Of a stretch of 64,000 nucleotides of DNA, positions 1-8,265 are shown in pieces. The position numbers and the translations under genes were made by a program. The notes under the pieces were generated by a model. That model was not told the origin of the DNA. It was given only the letters and a program-made list of their open reading frames with translations, and did no database searches. Within the stretch, counting starts at the first letter, position 1. Every line of letters begins with the position of its first letter. This DNA is from Paenibacillus sp. FSL H7-0331 (lineage in GTDB: Bacteria > Bacillota > Bacilli > Paenibacillales > NBRC-103111): positions 434,001-498,000 of the forward strand of contig NZ_MRTH01000001.1 in the NCBI RefSeq assembly GCF_001956045.1. Direction: 5' to 3'.

Positions 1-2015
1 TAACGGGTACGAATCACAATTGCAGCAAAATCATTCAATTCCGGTATTTCAATCGACATCTCCTGTTCGGTTTGGACAAACACAGCTTGGGGTTGGGATG
101 GTTCGGATAGATGAATAGCCTCACTGCATGCTTCTAATCCATGAAGCGTTACCTTCAAGTCATAGACAGGAAGTGGAGTTGTATACGATACACCGTTAAA
201 GCCGGAAAGGTTCAGCACATGCAGGATATAATTGCCATCAGGCAACTTGTGAAAAAACACCTCCACATTCGTCGGCGCATTTGTCGCCAGAGTCAACGGT
301 TGATCCAGAGTATGATGGAGCAAGTCCATAACCGCGTTTTTATGATCGGCATAGCCATGCTTGTAATAGAGCTCACCAGCCTGCCATGGGATATACACAG
401 CCTTGTCGTTCCCATTCATATGGATGCCCGCTCCCCAATGCTGCTCGGAGATTCGATGACCGGAAGCACGCTCTGGCGGACCAAATGTGGATGGAATAAC
501 GTAAGGAAGCTGCTTATCCGTATTCGGTCCAAATTCAACGCGGTAAAAGCTGTCGGTCAGGAAGATCCAATCACGATCAGGAAAGCTAGCAAAAAGCTCC
601 TTATTGTCAGTTAGCAGGTAAGCGGCCTCTTGCGTGTGTACGTGCACACTTTCCAACTTGACATCAAACCTGTGCTGGAGAAAAGACGCATTCTCAACGC
701 CTTCGGTGAAGGACCCACCTGTACTGAACAAACAAACACCTTGTAGATAAAGAGCTTCCAGCGCCTGCAGCTCATCCTCGGAAAAGCTCGTAATATCCGG
801 GATCATAATCACTTTATAGCGCTTGGGCGATCCTGCTTTCGTCGCGAGAACATTTTGATCCAGAACGTCGAACAGCACATGCTCCTCCTTCAGCATTTTG
901 TAAAGCCCCAAATATTCCTTCATATTTTTCTGAACGGGCTTGCCTGGCTTGATCAGGGCGACATCGGACATTGAAATAAAATTCCCATAATATTGTTCAT
1001 TGTTTTTGTGATACTCATAGATGGCCGCAACCGTCGGCAAATTCTCACGATCTGGATAATCCTCGAACACGCCGATAATGCAAAAATCGAGTCCCGATCC
1101 ACTCGCCAAGCCTTCCTTCAAGCGAATATTAACCTCATGCTTGGATACGCCGGTAAACCGATGGACCAGATCAATCGCATTGATGCAGCAGTTGCTGACC
1201 AGCTTATCCTCCCAGGAATCCTCCAGCGACTGCACATTTTCCGAGGCTGAATACAACCAAACCGGATGGGGACGCTTGTTATCCGTATTCGATTCCTTGC
1301 GGACAATATCGACCTTATGCTCGTTATACGTCGAAATCGCGATATCCTTGTTTTTGCTTTTCACCAGTGCATGGATAAGATCCAGCATTTCCTTGGTGGT
1401 CGCATCCTGGAACAATTTATACTGGCGGTATACCGGATCATCCAAGCTTTCGGTTAACGGTAGATGCAAACCGCTAAATTCATGAAATTTGGCCTTGCAG
1501 CTATCGCAAAAGCAGATTCCGTAATGAGTGCCGCTATAATCACGCGTCTGATAACCGAACATGTTGAAGAAAATGCCATCCACACCGTAATTTGATATCA
1601 CTTCGTCAATCATTTGCAGTGAATATTCTCTTTGATAGTAGCCGTTAATGCACGTATGCACGATCCCATGATAATTGACCTCTTTGCCCTCACGGGTTCT
1701 GTAAAACCATTCAGGCCGTTTGTCAAAAATCGATTCATGCGCTTTACTGAAATCAAAACGGGCGATAAATTTCATGCCATGAGCATGCGCTTTTTCGATA
1801 GCTTCCTTCAGCAAATCCTTCTGCTGGTTAGCAGCCCGGTATTGATACTCAAGCTTTGTCGGATAAAAGGCAACGATCCCACCTGCGTTCATCATCAGTA
1901 CATTCGTGGATAATCGCTGCAAATCTTCAATCAGACGATCCACATTCAGATTAGCATCCGTTTCACGCAGGTTATTTTGAATTAATCGTAAATTGTTTGA
2001 TTTCCACCAGCTCAT
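1..2015 (-). CDS. GHL6-type putative glycoside hydrolase, copy 1 (stop codon cut by window edge)
   Basis: The start ATG at 2015 lies 7 nt after AGGAGG. The frame is open for 671 codons to the window edge, where the last two bases are TA, so the stop (TAA or TAG) is probably the next base and the protein essentially complete. It opens with MSWWKSNNLRLIQ, then a TIM-barrel-like half with FDFSK and DGIFFN motifs and a Cys cluster (CFCDSC). A middle Rossmann-like part resembles beta-galactosidase trimerisation domains. This is the architecture of 'hypothetical glycosyl hydrolase 6' proteins; the substrate is unknown. No signal peptide is seen, so it probably acts in the cytoplasm on imported oligosaccharides. 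It is the last gene of the operon starting at 11818 and the most divergent of its three GHL6 enzymes. A long-hairpin repeat lies just upstream. Confidence 0.8.
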   Translation of the reverse strand, partial: MSWWKSNNLRLIQNNLRETDANLNVDRLIEDLQRLSTNVLMMNAGGIVAFYPTKLEYQYRAANQQKDLLKEAIEKAHAHGMKFIARFDFSKAHESIFDKRPEWFYRTREGKEVNYHGIVHTCINGYYQREYSLQMIDEVISNYGVDGIFFNMFGYQTRDYSGTHYGICFCDSCKAKFHEFSGLHLPLTESLDDPVYRQYKLFQDATTKEMLDLIHALVKSKNKDIAISTYNEHKVDIVRKESNTDNKRPHPVWLYSASENVQSLEDSWEDKLVSNCCINAIDLVHRFTGVSKHEVNIRLKEGLASGSGLDFCIIGVFEDYPDRENLPTVAAIYEYHKNNEQYYGNFISMSDVALIKPGKPVQKNMKEYLGLYKMLKEEHVLFDVLDQNVLATKAGSPKRYKVIMIPDITSFSEDELQALEALYLQGVCLFSTGGSFTEGVENASFLQHRFDVKLESVHVHTQEAAYLLTDNKELFASFPDRDWIFLTDSFYRVEFGPNTDKQLPYVIPSTFGPPERASGHRISEQHWGAGIHMNGNDKAVYIPWQAGELYYKHGYADHKNAVMDLLHHTLDQPLTLATNAPTNVEVFFHKLPDGNYILHVLNLSGFNGVSYTTPLPVYDLKVTLHGLEACSEAIHLSEPSQPQAVFVQTEQEMSIEIPELNDFAAIVIRTR

Positions 2016-2038
2016 AACTTTGCCTCCTAGCAAGATGA

Positions 2039-2206
2039 AAGTTGGGGGAATAAGAATCGCTGCGCGACCGAAGTGTTCTTACGATTGCTGTTGTTCATGG
2101 AAACTCTGATTGAATCAGACATTTAGCGGTAAGTTTACATGAACAAAGGCACCGCTCTGCTATCTCCAGAACACCACGGTCGCTCCACTCCTTATTCACC
2201 CAACTT
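2039..2206. repeat. Long-hairpin intergenic element, copy 1
   Basis: This 168 bp imperfect inverted repeat has outer arms AAGTTGGGGGAATAAG and CTTATTCACCCAACTT. Inner arms TTGTTCATG and CATGAACAA pair around a loop containing GACATTTAGC. It fills almost the whole gap between copy 2 and copy 1 of the GHL6 genes and ends 10 nt before the AGGAGG of copy 1. A related element lies at 53321-53492. It could be a structured mRNA leader, a small non-autonomous mobile element or a boundary hairpin. Confidence 0.75.
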
Positions 2207-2212
2207 AAAGAT

Positions 2213-4234
2213 TTATTTTTCAAATTCTATGAACAAGCATTCCCAGATGTCCAGCCGTGGTATGGTGATGGCTAGTTTACCATCCGTTACGGTAGATGTC
2301 ATCGCTTGACCGGAGATCAGCTGACGGATCTGTGTGACCTTGCGGTCAACCAGCTTCAGCCTGACTTCGATGTCGTGCAGCGGGATGTTCGTTGCCAGCG
2401 GGCGCTTTCCGACACCATTAACCAGATGAATGAGCATGGTATTGCTTTTTTCAAAAACGGTCATCTGCAGACCATGAATGTTGCTGATCTCAATTAGCTT
2501 ATCGTCACCAAGAGCCATATCGATAACATTGGACAGCAGCTGATAATGCTCACCCAGCTTGAATTCATTAATCAAGTGACTGAGTGAAAAAGGCATGTAC
2601 ACAGCATGGCCTGTGCCGGTTCGATTCCGGATCACGAGCGGCAGATCCGTATGGCTGATCGGAAGCGACGCCCGCTCCGGGGGCGCTCCCACACTCTCAA
2701 GTGGTGAGAACGGCGGTACCAAGGTAGCAAGCACCTGCGTATCGCTGCCAATCGGCTTCACATACATCACCTTGCCTCGTTGTGCGATCAAGCCGGTATG
2801 CTCCATACCCTTTTGCAGTGGATTGTTATCTCCCTCAAAGCGCAGGTAAGATGCTGTCAGCGCCTCACTCGTGTATAGCTGGTTAGAGATGCCCAGTAAT
2901 TCAAGCAGTTGCTCATTTTCAGGAACTGCACCTTCGACGACAATAGTTCCGCCACCTTTCACATATTGATGAAGGGTCGCAATAAACGCGTCACTAACTT
3001 TCATTCCCTCAGGGATAATGAGACCCTTGTAGCGTGACAATTTCTCAGAGGTTGCATGTACACTGAGGATGACATCAAATGGTATTTGCATGTTGATCAA
3101 GCCATCAGCCCAACCCTCTGCCGATGGGTCACCTGTCCACATCATCGCGATTTGCGCGACACCGACCGCATCCTCCATATAGCTCTCTACTTTTTCTACG
3201 CTGCGATTGAAATCACTCACTACGTCCAGAATCCGTTTGTCTTCGATCGTCTCCGGTATGCCTGTTAACGAATGCCAGATATTCCCGCCTTGAGCCGGAA
3301 TTTGTGACAGCCAAAAACGGTATTCCGCTGGCGGAAGTCCTGTATGCCGCCAGTCCATACCTGGACTGGAATGAACGATCCCGCATGGTGTAGGCCGACC
3401 CGGCAATGATTTGCCCAGCTTCATACTGAGGGCAGGCTTCCAAAACTCAGGAATATGATGATGCCCAAGCGACAAAATATCCTGCGGCTCCGTGCAGTGC
3501 AGATCTGAGGTTTGCTCACTATCCAGCATATTAGCTGGGTACAGGTATAAAATCATCGGAAGTTCAGGATTTTTCTTTTTGATAAAATTGTACCAATGGC
3601 TCGCATTGTTACGGAAGCAGGTGGGTGCCCAGCTCGGATCAAATTGGCTTTTATCGGCTGGAAGCGGCTTTTGAAACAGCTTAAAGTATTTCTTCTTGCA
3701 AGCTTCACACCAGCAGGGTACGAAACGAGGCGCATTAAAAAAAATCCCGTCGATGTCATAATTGCTAATGACCTCATCCAGCACCGGAATAGCTACATCC
3801 TCATTGCGATAACCACCATTCAGGCAGGTCGACATCAACAAAGACCAATTTCCCGGTCGTCCTGCACCTATGATCTCGGGTTCGCCTGATGGCTGTCGGA
3901 TGAACCATTGCGGCTTTTGCAAATAAAACTTGTCTTCCGTCTTGCTGAAGTCAAACCGTGCGATGAAGCGAATACCCTGCTCATGACAAGCTCTGATCAC
4001 TTCCTTCAATAAATCGAAGTTGTGCGGTAAATATTCATTAATTGTATGGAAAGGCACCTTGGATGGATACCAGGCATAAATTCCCGCCACGTTAAAGACG
4101 ATGGTATTGGCCCCCATCTGCTTCATTTGGGCAGCAAACCGATCCGGTTCGATCAGCGAGGTGTCTTTAATCTGCAAATTGGTTTGAACTACACGCAGCG
4201 GCTTTTGCCACCACGCTTTGGTATGGTTCTGCAT
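2213..4234 (-). CDS. GHL6-type putative glycoside hydrolase, copy 2
   Basis: This 673-residue protein probably starts at 4234 (MQNHTKAWW), 7 nt after AGGAGG; an upstream in-frame start would lie inside a hairpin leader. The N-terminal TIM-barrel-like half carries FNVAGIYAWYPSK, ARFDFSK (about 92-98), DGIFFNAP (162-169) and a Cys cluster CWCEAC (C174, C176, C179). The C-terminal half resembles a beta-galactosidase trimerisation/glutaminase-like domain followed by a beta domain. No signal peptide is seen. It is very similar to the gene at 6131-8155, and each copy follows a near-identical binding lipoprotein, so the pair arose by duplication of a two-gene module. Family assignment to GHL6 is firm by motif pattern; substrate is not known. 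Confidence 0.85.
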   Translation of the reverse strand: MQNHTKAWWQKPLRVVQTNLQIKDTSLIEPDRFAAQMKQMGANTIVFNVAGIYAWYPSKVPFHTINEYLPHNFDLLKEVIRACHEQGIRFIARFDFSKTEDKFYLQKPQWFIRQPSGEPEIIGAGRPGNWSLLMSTCLNGGYRNEDVAIPVLDEVISNYDIDGIFFNAPRFVPCWCEACKKKYFKLFQKPLPADKSQFDPSWAPTCFRNNASHWYNFIKKKNPELPMILYLYPANMLDSEQTSDLHCTEPQDILSLGHHHIPEFWKPALSMKLGKSLPGRPTPCGIVHSSPGMDWRHTGLPPAEYRFWLSQIPAQGGNIWHSLTGIPETIEDKRILDVVSDFNRSVEKVESYMEDAVGVAQIAMMWTGDPSAEGWADGLINMQIPFDVILSVHATSEKLSRYKGLIIPEGMKVSDAFIATLHQYVKGGGTIVVEGAVPENEQLLELLGISNQLYTSEALTASYLRFEGDNNPLQKGMEHTGLIAQRGKVMYVKPIGSDTQVLATLVPPFSPLESVGAPPERASLPISHTDLPLVIRNRTGTGHAVYMPFSLSHLINEFKLGEHYQLLSNVIDMALGDDKLIEISNIHGLQMTVFEKSNTMLIHLVNGVGKRPLATNIPLHDIEVRLKLVDRKVTQIRQLISGQAMTSTVTDGKLAITIPRLDIWECLFIEFEK

Positions 4235-4240
4235 GATTGA

Positions 4241-4286
4241 CCCTCCTGTGAGCTTCCGTAGGAAGCTTTCTTCGTAAGCATCTACC
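4241..4286 (-). repeat. 12-mer plus hairpin leader element, unit A
   Basis: Read on the minus strand: ATGCTTACGAAG, two bases, stem AGCTTCC, loop TAC, stem GGAAGCT, three bases, then the AGGAGG of the gene starting at 4234. The same arrangement occurs upstream of the genes starting at 61435 and 63275. Confidence 0.75.
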
Positions 4287-4293
4287 ATAGAAA

Positions 4294-4322
4294 CGGTTAC
4301 CAGAGGAAGCCCCCGGTAACCG
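4294..4322 (-). promoter_or_regulatory. Intergenic hairpin between lipoprotein and glycosidase genes
   Basis: The 8 bp perfect arms CGGTTACC and GGTAACCG flank a 13 nt loop; on the minus strand the 3' arm is followed by TTTCT. Its place after the lipoprotein stop suggests a partial terminator or processing/stability hairpin that keeps lipoprotein mRNA above glycosidase mRNA. The tandem module has a counterpart at 8170-8232. Confidence 0.55.
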
Positions 4323-4363
4323 CACTCCGTTCATTTCATTTTCACATTCAACGCGCTCTGTGC

Positions 4364-5911
4364 TTATTTCTTGTTAAATTCCTTGTAGGCCTCGGTGTTT
4401 TCCATATAAGCTTTTTTCATTTCAGGCAGGTTGTTTAATTTTTCAATATAGGCTTTGTACTCATCCATCGAGATTTGTCCTACGATCGCTTTGGTCATCA
4501 TCGATTTCCATTCGCTTTCATATTTCGGCCAAGTGCTGTTGAAGGTCGCAGAGTACACATAGCGGAAAGGATCTACCTTGCCAATCGTGTCATAGGCTTC
4601 GACTTCTTTTTTCTTCGCATCGTTATAAGCTTTGTCTCCTGATGCGCTTTCCACCTTACCCCATTTGGCATAAGCCAGAACGCCCGCGCCTTTACTTGTG
4701 GTATTAACCTCTTTCACGCCCTGCTCAGTCAATACTTTTTGACCACCGACTACTTTATGATGCACGCCCTCCAGTCCATAATAACCAAAATCGGTCATTT
4801 CATCGGAAGCTGTGTAGTCGAAGTATTTCAGCAGTTCCTTAACCTTGGCTTCAGGAACCTTCTTGGAAATGTAATAGCCGCCGGATACACCTGTGGATAA
4901 CACAATGGCGTCGCCCTTAGGTCCTTTCAGATTGAGGTTTATAATTTTGGAATTTGGCTGTGTTTTGTTGATGGAATCCTCCCACTCTTTGTCCCACCAT
5001 ACACTGCGGGCATAGGAAGCGGCTCTGCCAGTCTTGTACAGCTCTTCAGCTTGCGTTTTCTTCATAACCGCGAATTCCTTGGACAGCACACCATCGGTAT
5101 ACAAACCTCTGAACCAATTCACCATCTCGGTCCACTGCGGAGTCATTCTCTTGTCGATCATGCCGCCTTCTGCATTATAAGTAGGGTCCAGCGCACCGAA
5201 GCCGGCCGCAAACGCGTCGTCTCCATCATTAATAATGACACCGTGTCCGATAAGACCAAGCGTATCCTTCTTGCCATTGCCATCGGGATCGCTATCGACA
5301 ATCTTCTTCAGGGCAGCTGCATATTCATCCAAAGTAGTCGGCACAGCAATATTCATCTTGTCGAGCCAGTCCTTACGGATTTTGATACCGTTATCAATTC
5401 GTGAACGGGAACGTGGAACCGCATAGATTTTGCCGTCAACCGACAAATACTTTTGCCAATCCGGGGCCATGTTCTTTTTCAGGTTCGGATACTGGCTCAG
5501 ATCGCCAAGAAATGGAGTTAAATCCCAGAAGGCACCATTCTTGATCGCACTGCGCAGTGTCGGCCAGGTAGAATCAGGGGATGCCACGACTTCTGGAAGA
5601 TCAGCTGATGCGAACAACAAATCTGCTTTCGTTTTCAAATCGCCATCGGGTACCCATTCGATATCCAGCTTGCTATTGGTTCTCTTTTGCCATTCAGTCC
5701 AATACGCATTTTTCATATCAGGCACTTCGTTGTACAATCCGGCAAAAATTTTAATTTCCAGCGGCTTCGCCGGAGCCTTGGTATCAGTCGCAGTTCCTGT
5801 TCCAGCTGCCGCAGGTGCAGCTTTCTCTGTAGTACCTCCTGAGCATCCAGCAGCTAAAGATAAAGCAACTACACATGAAATGCCTGCAGACCATTTTTGA
5901 AACGCTTTCAT
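4364..5911 (-). CDS. LplA/YtcQ-type sugar-binding lipoprotein, copy 2
   Basis: A 515-residue extracellular solute-binding protein, membrane anchored by a lipobox ending LSLAAGC with the lipidated Cys at residue 23, followed by an Ala/Thr/Pro-rich linker. The body has the usual LplA-like pattern, including DSDPDGNGKKDT, an EF-hand-like calcium loop common in this family. It is nearly superimposable on the lipoprotein at 8266-9798 over long stretches (for example NEVPDMKNA, VDGKIYAVPRSRSRI, GVSGGYYISKKVPEAKVKE), so it is a recent paralogue. It has its own promoter-like element at 6056-6102. It probably delivers an oligosaccharide to the permeases at 9955-11818; whether the two lipoproteins differ in ligand is not visible. 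Confidence 0.9.
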   Translation of the reverse strand: MKAFQKWSAGISCVVALSLAAGCSGGTTEKAAPAAAGTGTATDTKAPAKPLEIKIFAGLYNEVPDMKNAYWTEWQKRTNSKLDIEWVPDGDLKTKADLLFASADLPEVVASPDSTWPTLRSAIKNGAFWDLTPFLGDLSQYPNLKKNMAPDWQKYLSVDGKIYAVPRSRSRIDNGIKIRKDWLDKMNIAVPTTLDEYAAALKKIVDSDPDGNGKKDTLGLIGHGVIINDGDDAFAAGFGALDPTYNAEGGMIDKRMTPQWTEMVNWFRGLYTDGVLSKEFAVMKKTQAEELYKTGRAASYARSVWWDKEWEDSINKTQPNSKIINLNLKGPKGDAIVLSTGVSGGYYISKKVPEAKVKELLKYFDYTASDEMTDFGYYGLEGVHHKVVGGQKVLTEQGVKEVNTTSKGAGVLAYAKWGKVESASGDKAYNDAKKKEVEAYDTIGKVDPFRYVYSATFNSTWPKYESEWKSMMTKAIVGQISMDEYKAYIEKLNNLPEMKKAYMENTEAYKEFNKK

Positions 5912-6055
5912 TAAATTGTCCCCCTTAAAAGTTTTTTATGAAGTCAAAACTAACTTCCAAGCCAAACTTCAGTTTGTTATGGCATTGGGCCGGGACTCCG
6001 TTCGTTGTCCGAACGTGAACCCCGATAACCCGATATTAAATGCCAAACAACCGGA

Positions 6056-6102
6056 ATCATACAGACAATTCATGCTAAACGCTGCTTAAGTCAAAAACTG
6101 TC
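6056..6102 (-). promoter_or_regulatory. Repeated promoter/operator element P3
   Basis: On the minus strand GACAGTT (6096-6102), 25 bp, AATTGTC (6064-6070), running into TGTATGAT, a good -10 (TATGAT, 6056-6061), about 145 nt before the lipoprotein start. It belongs to a set of three with P1 and P2. The region 5912-6130 also holds an inner hairpin CGTTCG/CGAACG near 6010 whose role is unclear. Confidence 0.6.
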
Positions 6103-6130
6103 CGGGCAGCAAGATTGGTCTGCCTTCGTT

Positions 6131-8155
6131 TTACTCAAATTCGATCAGCAGACACTCCCATATATCCAACTTCGGAACGGAAACCGCTAATTTGTCCTGC
6201 TTGCTCTCAAATTCTAATGGCTGCCCGGAGATGAGCTGCTTCACAGCCTTCACGCTTTTACCATTCAACCTGATCGACACCTCGATCTGATGCAGCGGAA
6301 TATTGGTAGATAGTGGACGTCTGCCAACTCCGTTAACAAGGTGGACAAGCAATGTCTTATCTTTTTCAAAAACAGTCATTTGCAATCCCTGGAAGTTGCT
6401 GACTTCAATAAATTTATGTTCAGCGAGTGCCATATCAATCACATTGGATAAGAACTGGTAGTGCTCACCCAATTTATATTCATTGATCAATTGGCTTAAG
6501 GAGAACGGTAGGTACAGCGCGTGGCCTTTTCCTGATGGATTCCAAACGGCGAGTGGTAAATCCGTATGGCTAACCGGCAGTGAAGCACGTTCCGGAGGTG
6601 CTCCCACACTTTCAAGTGGTGAGAATGGCGGCACCAATGTCGCCAGCACCTGTGTGTCTGCTCCCGTTGGTTTGACATAATTGACCTTGCCGCGATGAGC
6701 GATCAGCTCGGTATGCTCCAGTCCCTTTTGCAATGGATTGTTAGCACCCTCAAAACGCAGATACGAGGCCAGCAATGACTCGCTTGTGTACATATCCTCT
6801 GAAATACCAAGCAGCTTCAGCAGAGCCGGGTGATTCGGAATCGCTCCCTCGGCAAAAATATGACCGCCAGCCTGGACATAGTCGCTAATAATTGCAATAA
6901 ACGAATCCGAATATTGCATGCCTTCCGGGATAACAAGACCACGATATTGTGAAAGCTTATCAGCTGTCGCCTGTGCCTCCAGCAGCACATCAAAAGGAAT
7001 TTGCATATTGATCAAACCATCAGCCCAGCCCTCTGCCGAAGCATCTGCTGTCCACATCATGGCAATCTGCGCTACGGGAGCAGCCCCATCCATATAGTTC
7101 TCGACCTTCTCGACGCTGACGTTGAAATTTTTCACGACATCCAGAATTCTTTTGTCACCAATCGTATTCGGTATCCCTGTTAAGGAATGCCAGATGCTCC
7201 CGCCATGAGCCGGAATTTGCGACAGCCAGAAGCTGTACTCAGCCGGAGGAAGCCCCGTATGCCGCCAATCCATACCCGGACTTGAATGCACGATGCCAAA
7301 AGGAGTCGGACGATCCGGCAGGCTGCGGCCCATTTTCATACTTAAAGCAGGCTTCCAAAATTCCGGAATATGATGATGTCCGAGCGACAAAATATCCTGC
7401 GGCTCCGTGCATAACATGTCAGTCGTTTCCGCACGATCAAATAAATTATCATGGTACAGATTGTAGTAAAGGATCATCGGAATATCTTTGCCGGTTTGTT
7501 TGATCATTGTGTACAGGTTATCCATATTATCGCGCAGGCAGGTCGATTCCCAGGCCGGTTCGAAAGCTTTTCGTTCCGTCGGCATTTCCGTTCCGTACAG
7601 ATTCGCATATTTGCGGCGGCAGGCTTCACAGTAGCAGAGGGTGTAATTAGGTGCATTGAAGAAAATCCCGTCAATGTCATAGTTATCGATAATTTCCTGA
7701 AGGACGGGAATCGCCACTGCCTCATTCCGGTAAGCGCTGTTAATGCAAGTAGACATCAGCAGTGACCAGTTGCCCGGCCGTTTGGCACCAATCGTAATCG
7801 GCTCACCTTGAAGATCTCTTGCAAACCAATCCGGCCGCTGCAAGTAGATGGAATCCTCAGCCTTACTGAAATCGACACGTGCAATAAACCGGATATCCTG
7901 CTGATGACACGCTTCGATGACTTCCTTTAAGAGATCAAAGCTTGTTGGCAAAAATTCATTCACCGTATGAAATTTGACCTTGGACGGATACCATCCATAA
8001 ATGCCGCCGACATTAAAGACAATTGTATTGGCTCCCATATCTTTCATTTGAGCAGCCAGCTCCTGCGGATCGATTTGATCCGTGTCGCGGACCTGAAGAT
8101 TCGGTTGAATAACACGCAGCGGCTTTTGCCACCAAGATTTGTTCGTTGTATCCAT
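6131..8155 (-). CDS. GHL6-type putative glycoside hydrolase, copy 3
   Basis: A 674-residue cytoplasmic protein. The start ATG at 8155 (MDTTNKSWWQ) is 5 nt after AGGAGG. It shares with copy 2 the FNVGGIYGWYPSK, ARVDFSKAED, DGIFFNAP and CYCEAC motifs and long identical runs in the second half (GIVHSSPGMDWRHTGLPPAEY). The two are clearly sister genes from tandem duplication. The N-terminal barrel is expected to carry the active site, but I cannot name the catalytic acids with confidence. It follows the lipoprotein at 8266-9798, with a hairpin between them. The role is inferred from context: cleavage of an oligosaccharide imported by this operon. Confidence 0.85.
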   Translation of the reverse strand: MDTTNKSWWQKPLRVIQPNLQVRDTDQIDPQELAAQMKDMGANTIVFNVGGIYGWYPSKVKFHTVNEFLPTSFDLLKEVIEACHQQDIRFIARVDFSKAEDSIYLQRPDWFARDLQGEPITIGAKRPGNWSLLMSTCINSAYRNEAVAIPVLQEIIDNYDIDGIFFNAPNYTLCYCEACRRKYANLYGTEMPTERKAFEPAWESTCLRDNMDNLYTMIKQTGKDIPMILYYNLYHDNLFDRAETTDMLCTEPQDILSLGHHHIPEFWKPALSMKMGRSLPDRPTPFGIVHSSPGMDWRHTGLPPAEYSFWLSQIPAHGGSIWHSLTGIPNTIGDKRILDVVKNFNVSVEKVENYMDGAAPVAQIAMMWTADASAEGWADGLINMQIPFDVLLEAQATADKLSQYRGLVIPEGMQYSDSFIAIISDYVQAGGHIFAEGAIPNHPALLKLLGISEDMYTSESLLASYLRFEGANNPLQKGLEHTELIAHRGKVNYVKPTGADTQVLATLVPPFSPLESVGAPPERASLPVSHTDLPLAVWNPSGKGHALYLPFSLSQLINEYKLGEHYQFLSNVIDMALAEHKFIEVSNFQGLQMTVFEKDKTLLVHLVNGVGRRPLSTNIPLHQIEVSIRLNGKSVKAVKQLISGQPLEFESKQDKLAVSVPKLDIWECLLIEFE

Positions 8156-8169
8156 AGTTTCCTCCTGGA

Positions 8170-8232
8170 AACGGCTACCAGCTACGTGTGTGTGCCAATG
8201 GTCTGGAGGCTCCACACGGCTTGGTAACCGTT
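8170..8232 (-). promoter_or_regulatory. Intergenic hairpin between lipoprotein and glycosidase genes
   Basis: Arms AACGGTTACC and GGTAGCCGTT pair over 10 bp with one G-U. A further GCCGTGTG/CACACACG pairing is possible inside the long loop. It lies at the equivalent place to the 4294-4322 hairpin and keeps the GGTTACC arm although the loop differs, which suggests selection on the stem. Confidence 0.5.
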
Positions 8233-8265
8233 GAATGGTTGTTGTATTTGCTTACTTGCTCTTTC

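Noticed and set aside
4235..4288. Extension of GHL6 copy 2 upstream to 4288
   Set aside because: The extra residues are the translated 12-mer/hairpin leader; the ATG at 4234 has a proper AGGAGG.
8156..8215. Extension of GHL6 copy 3 to 8215
   Set aside because: Those 20 codons lie in an intergenic hairpin; AGGAGG sits just before the ATG at 8155.
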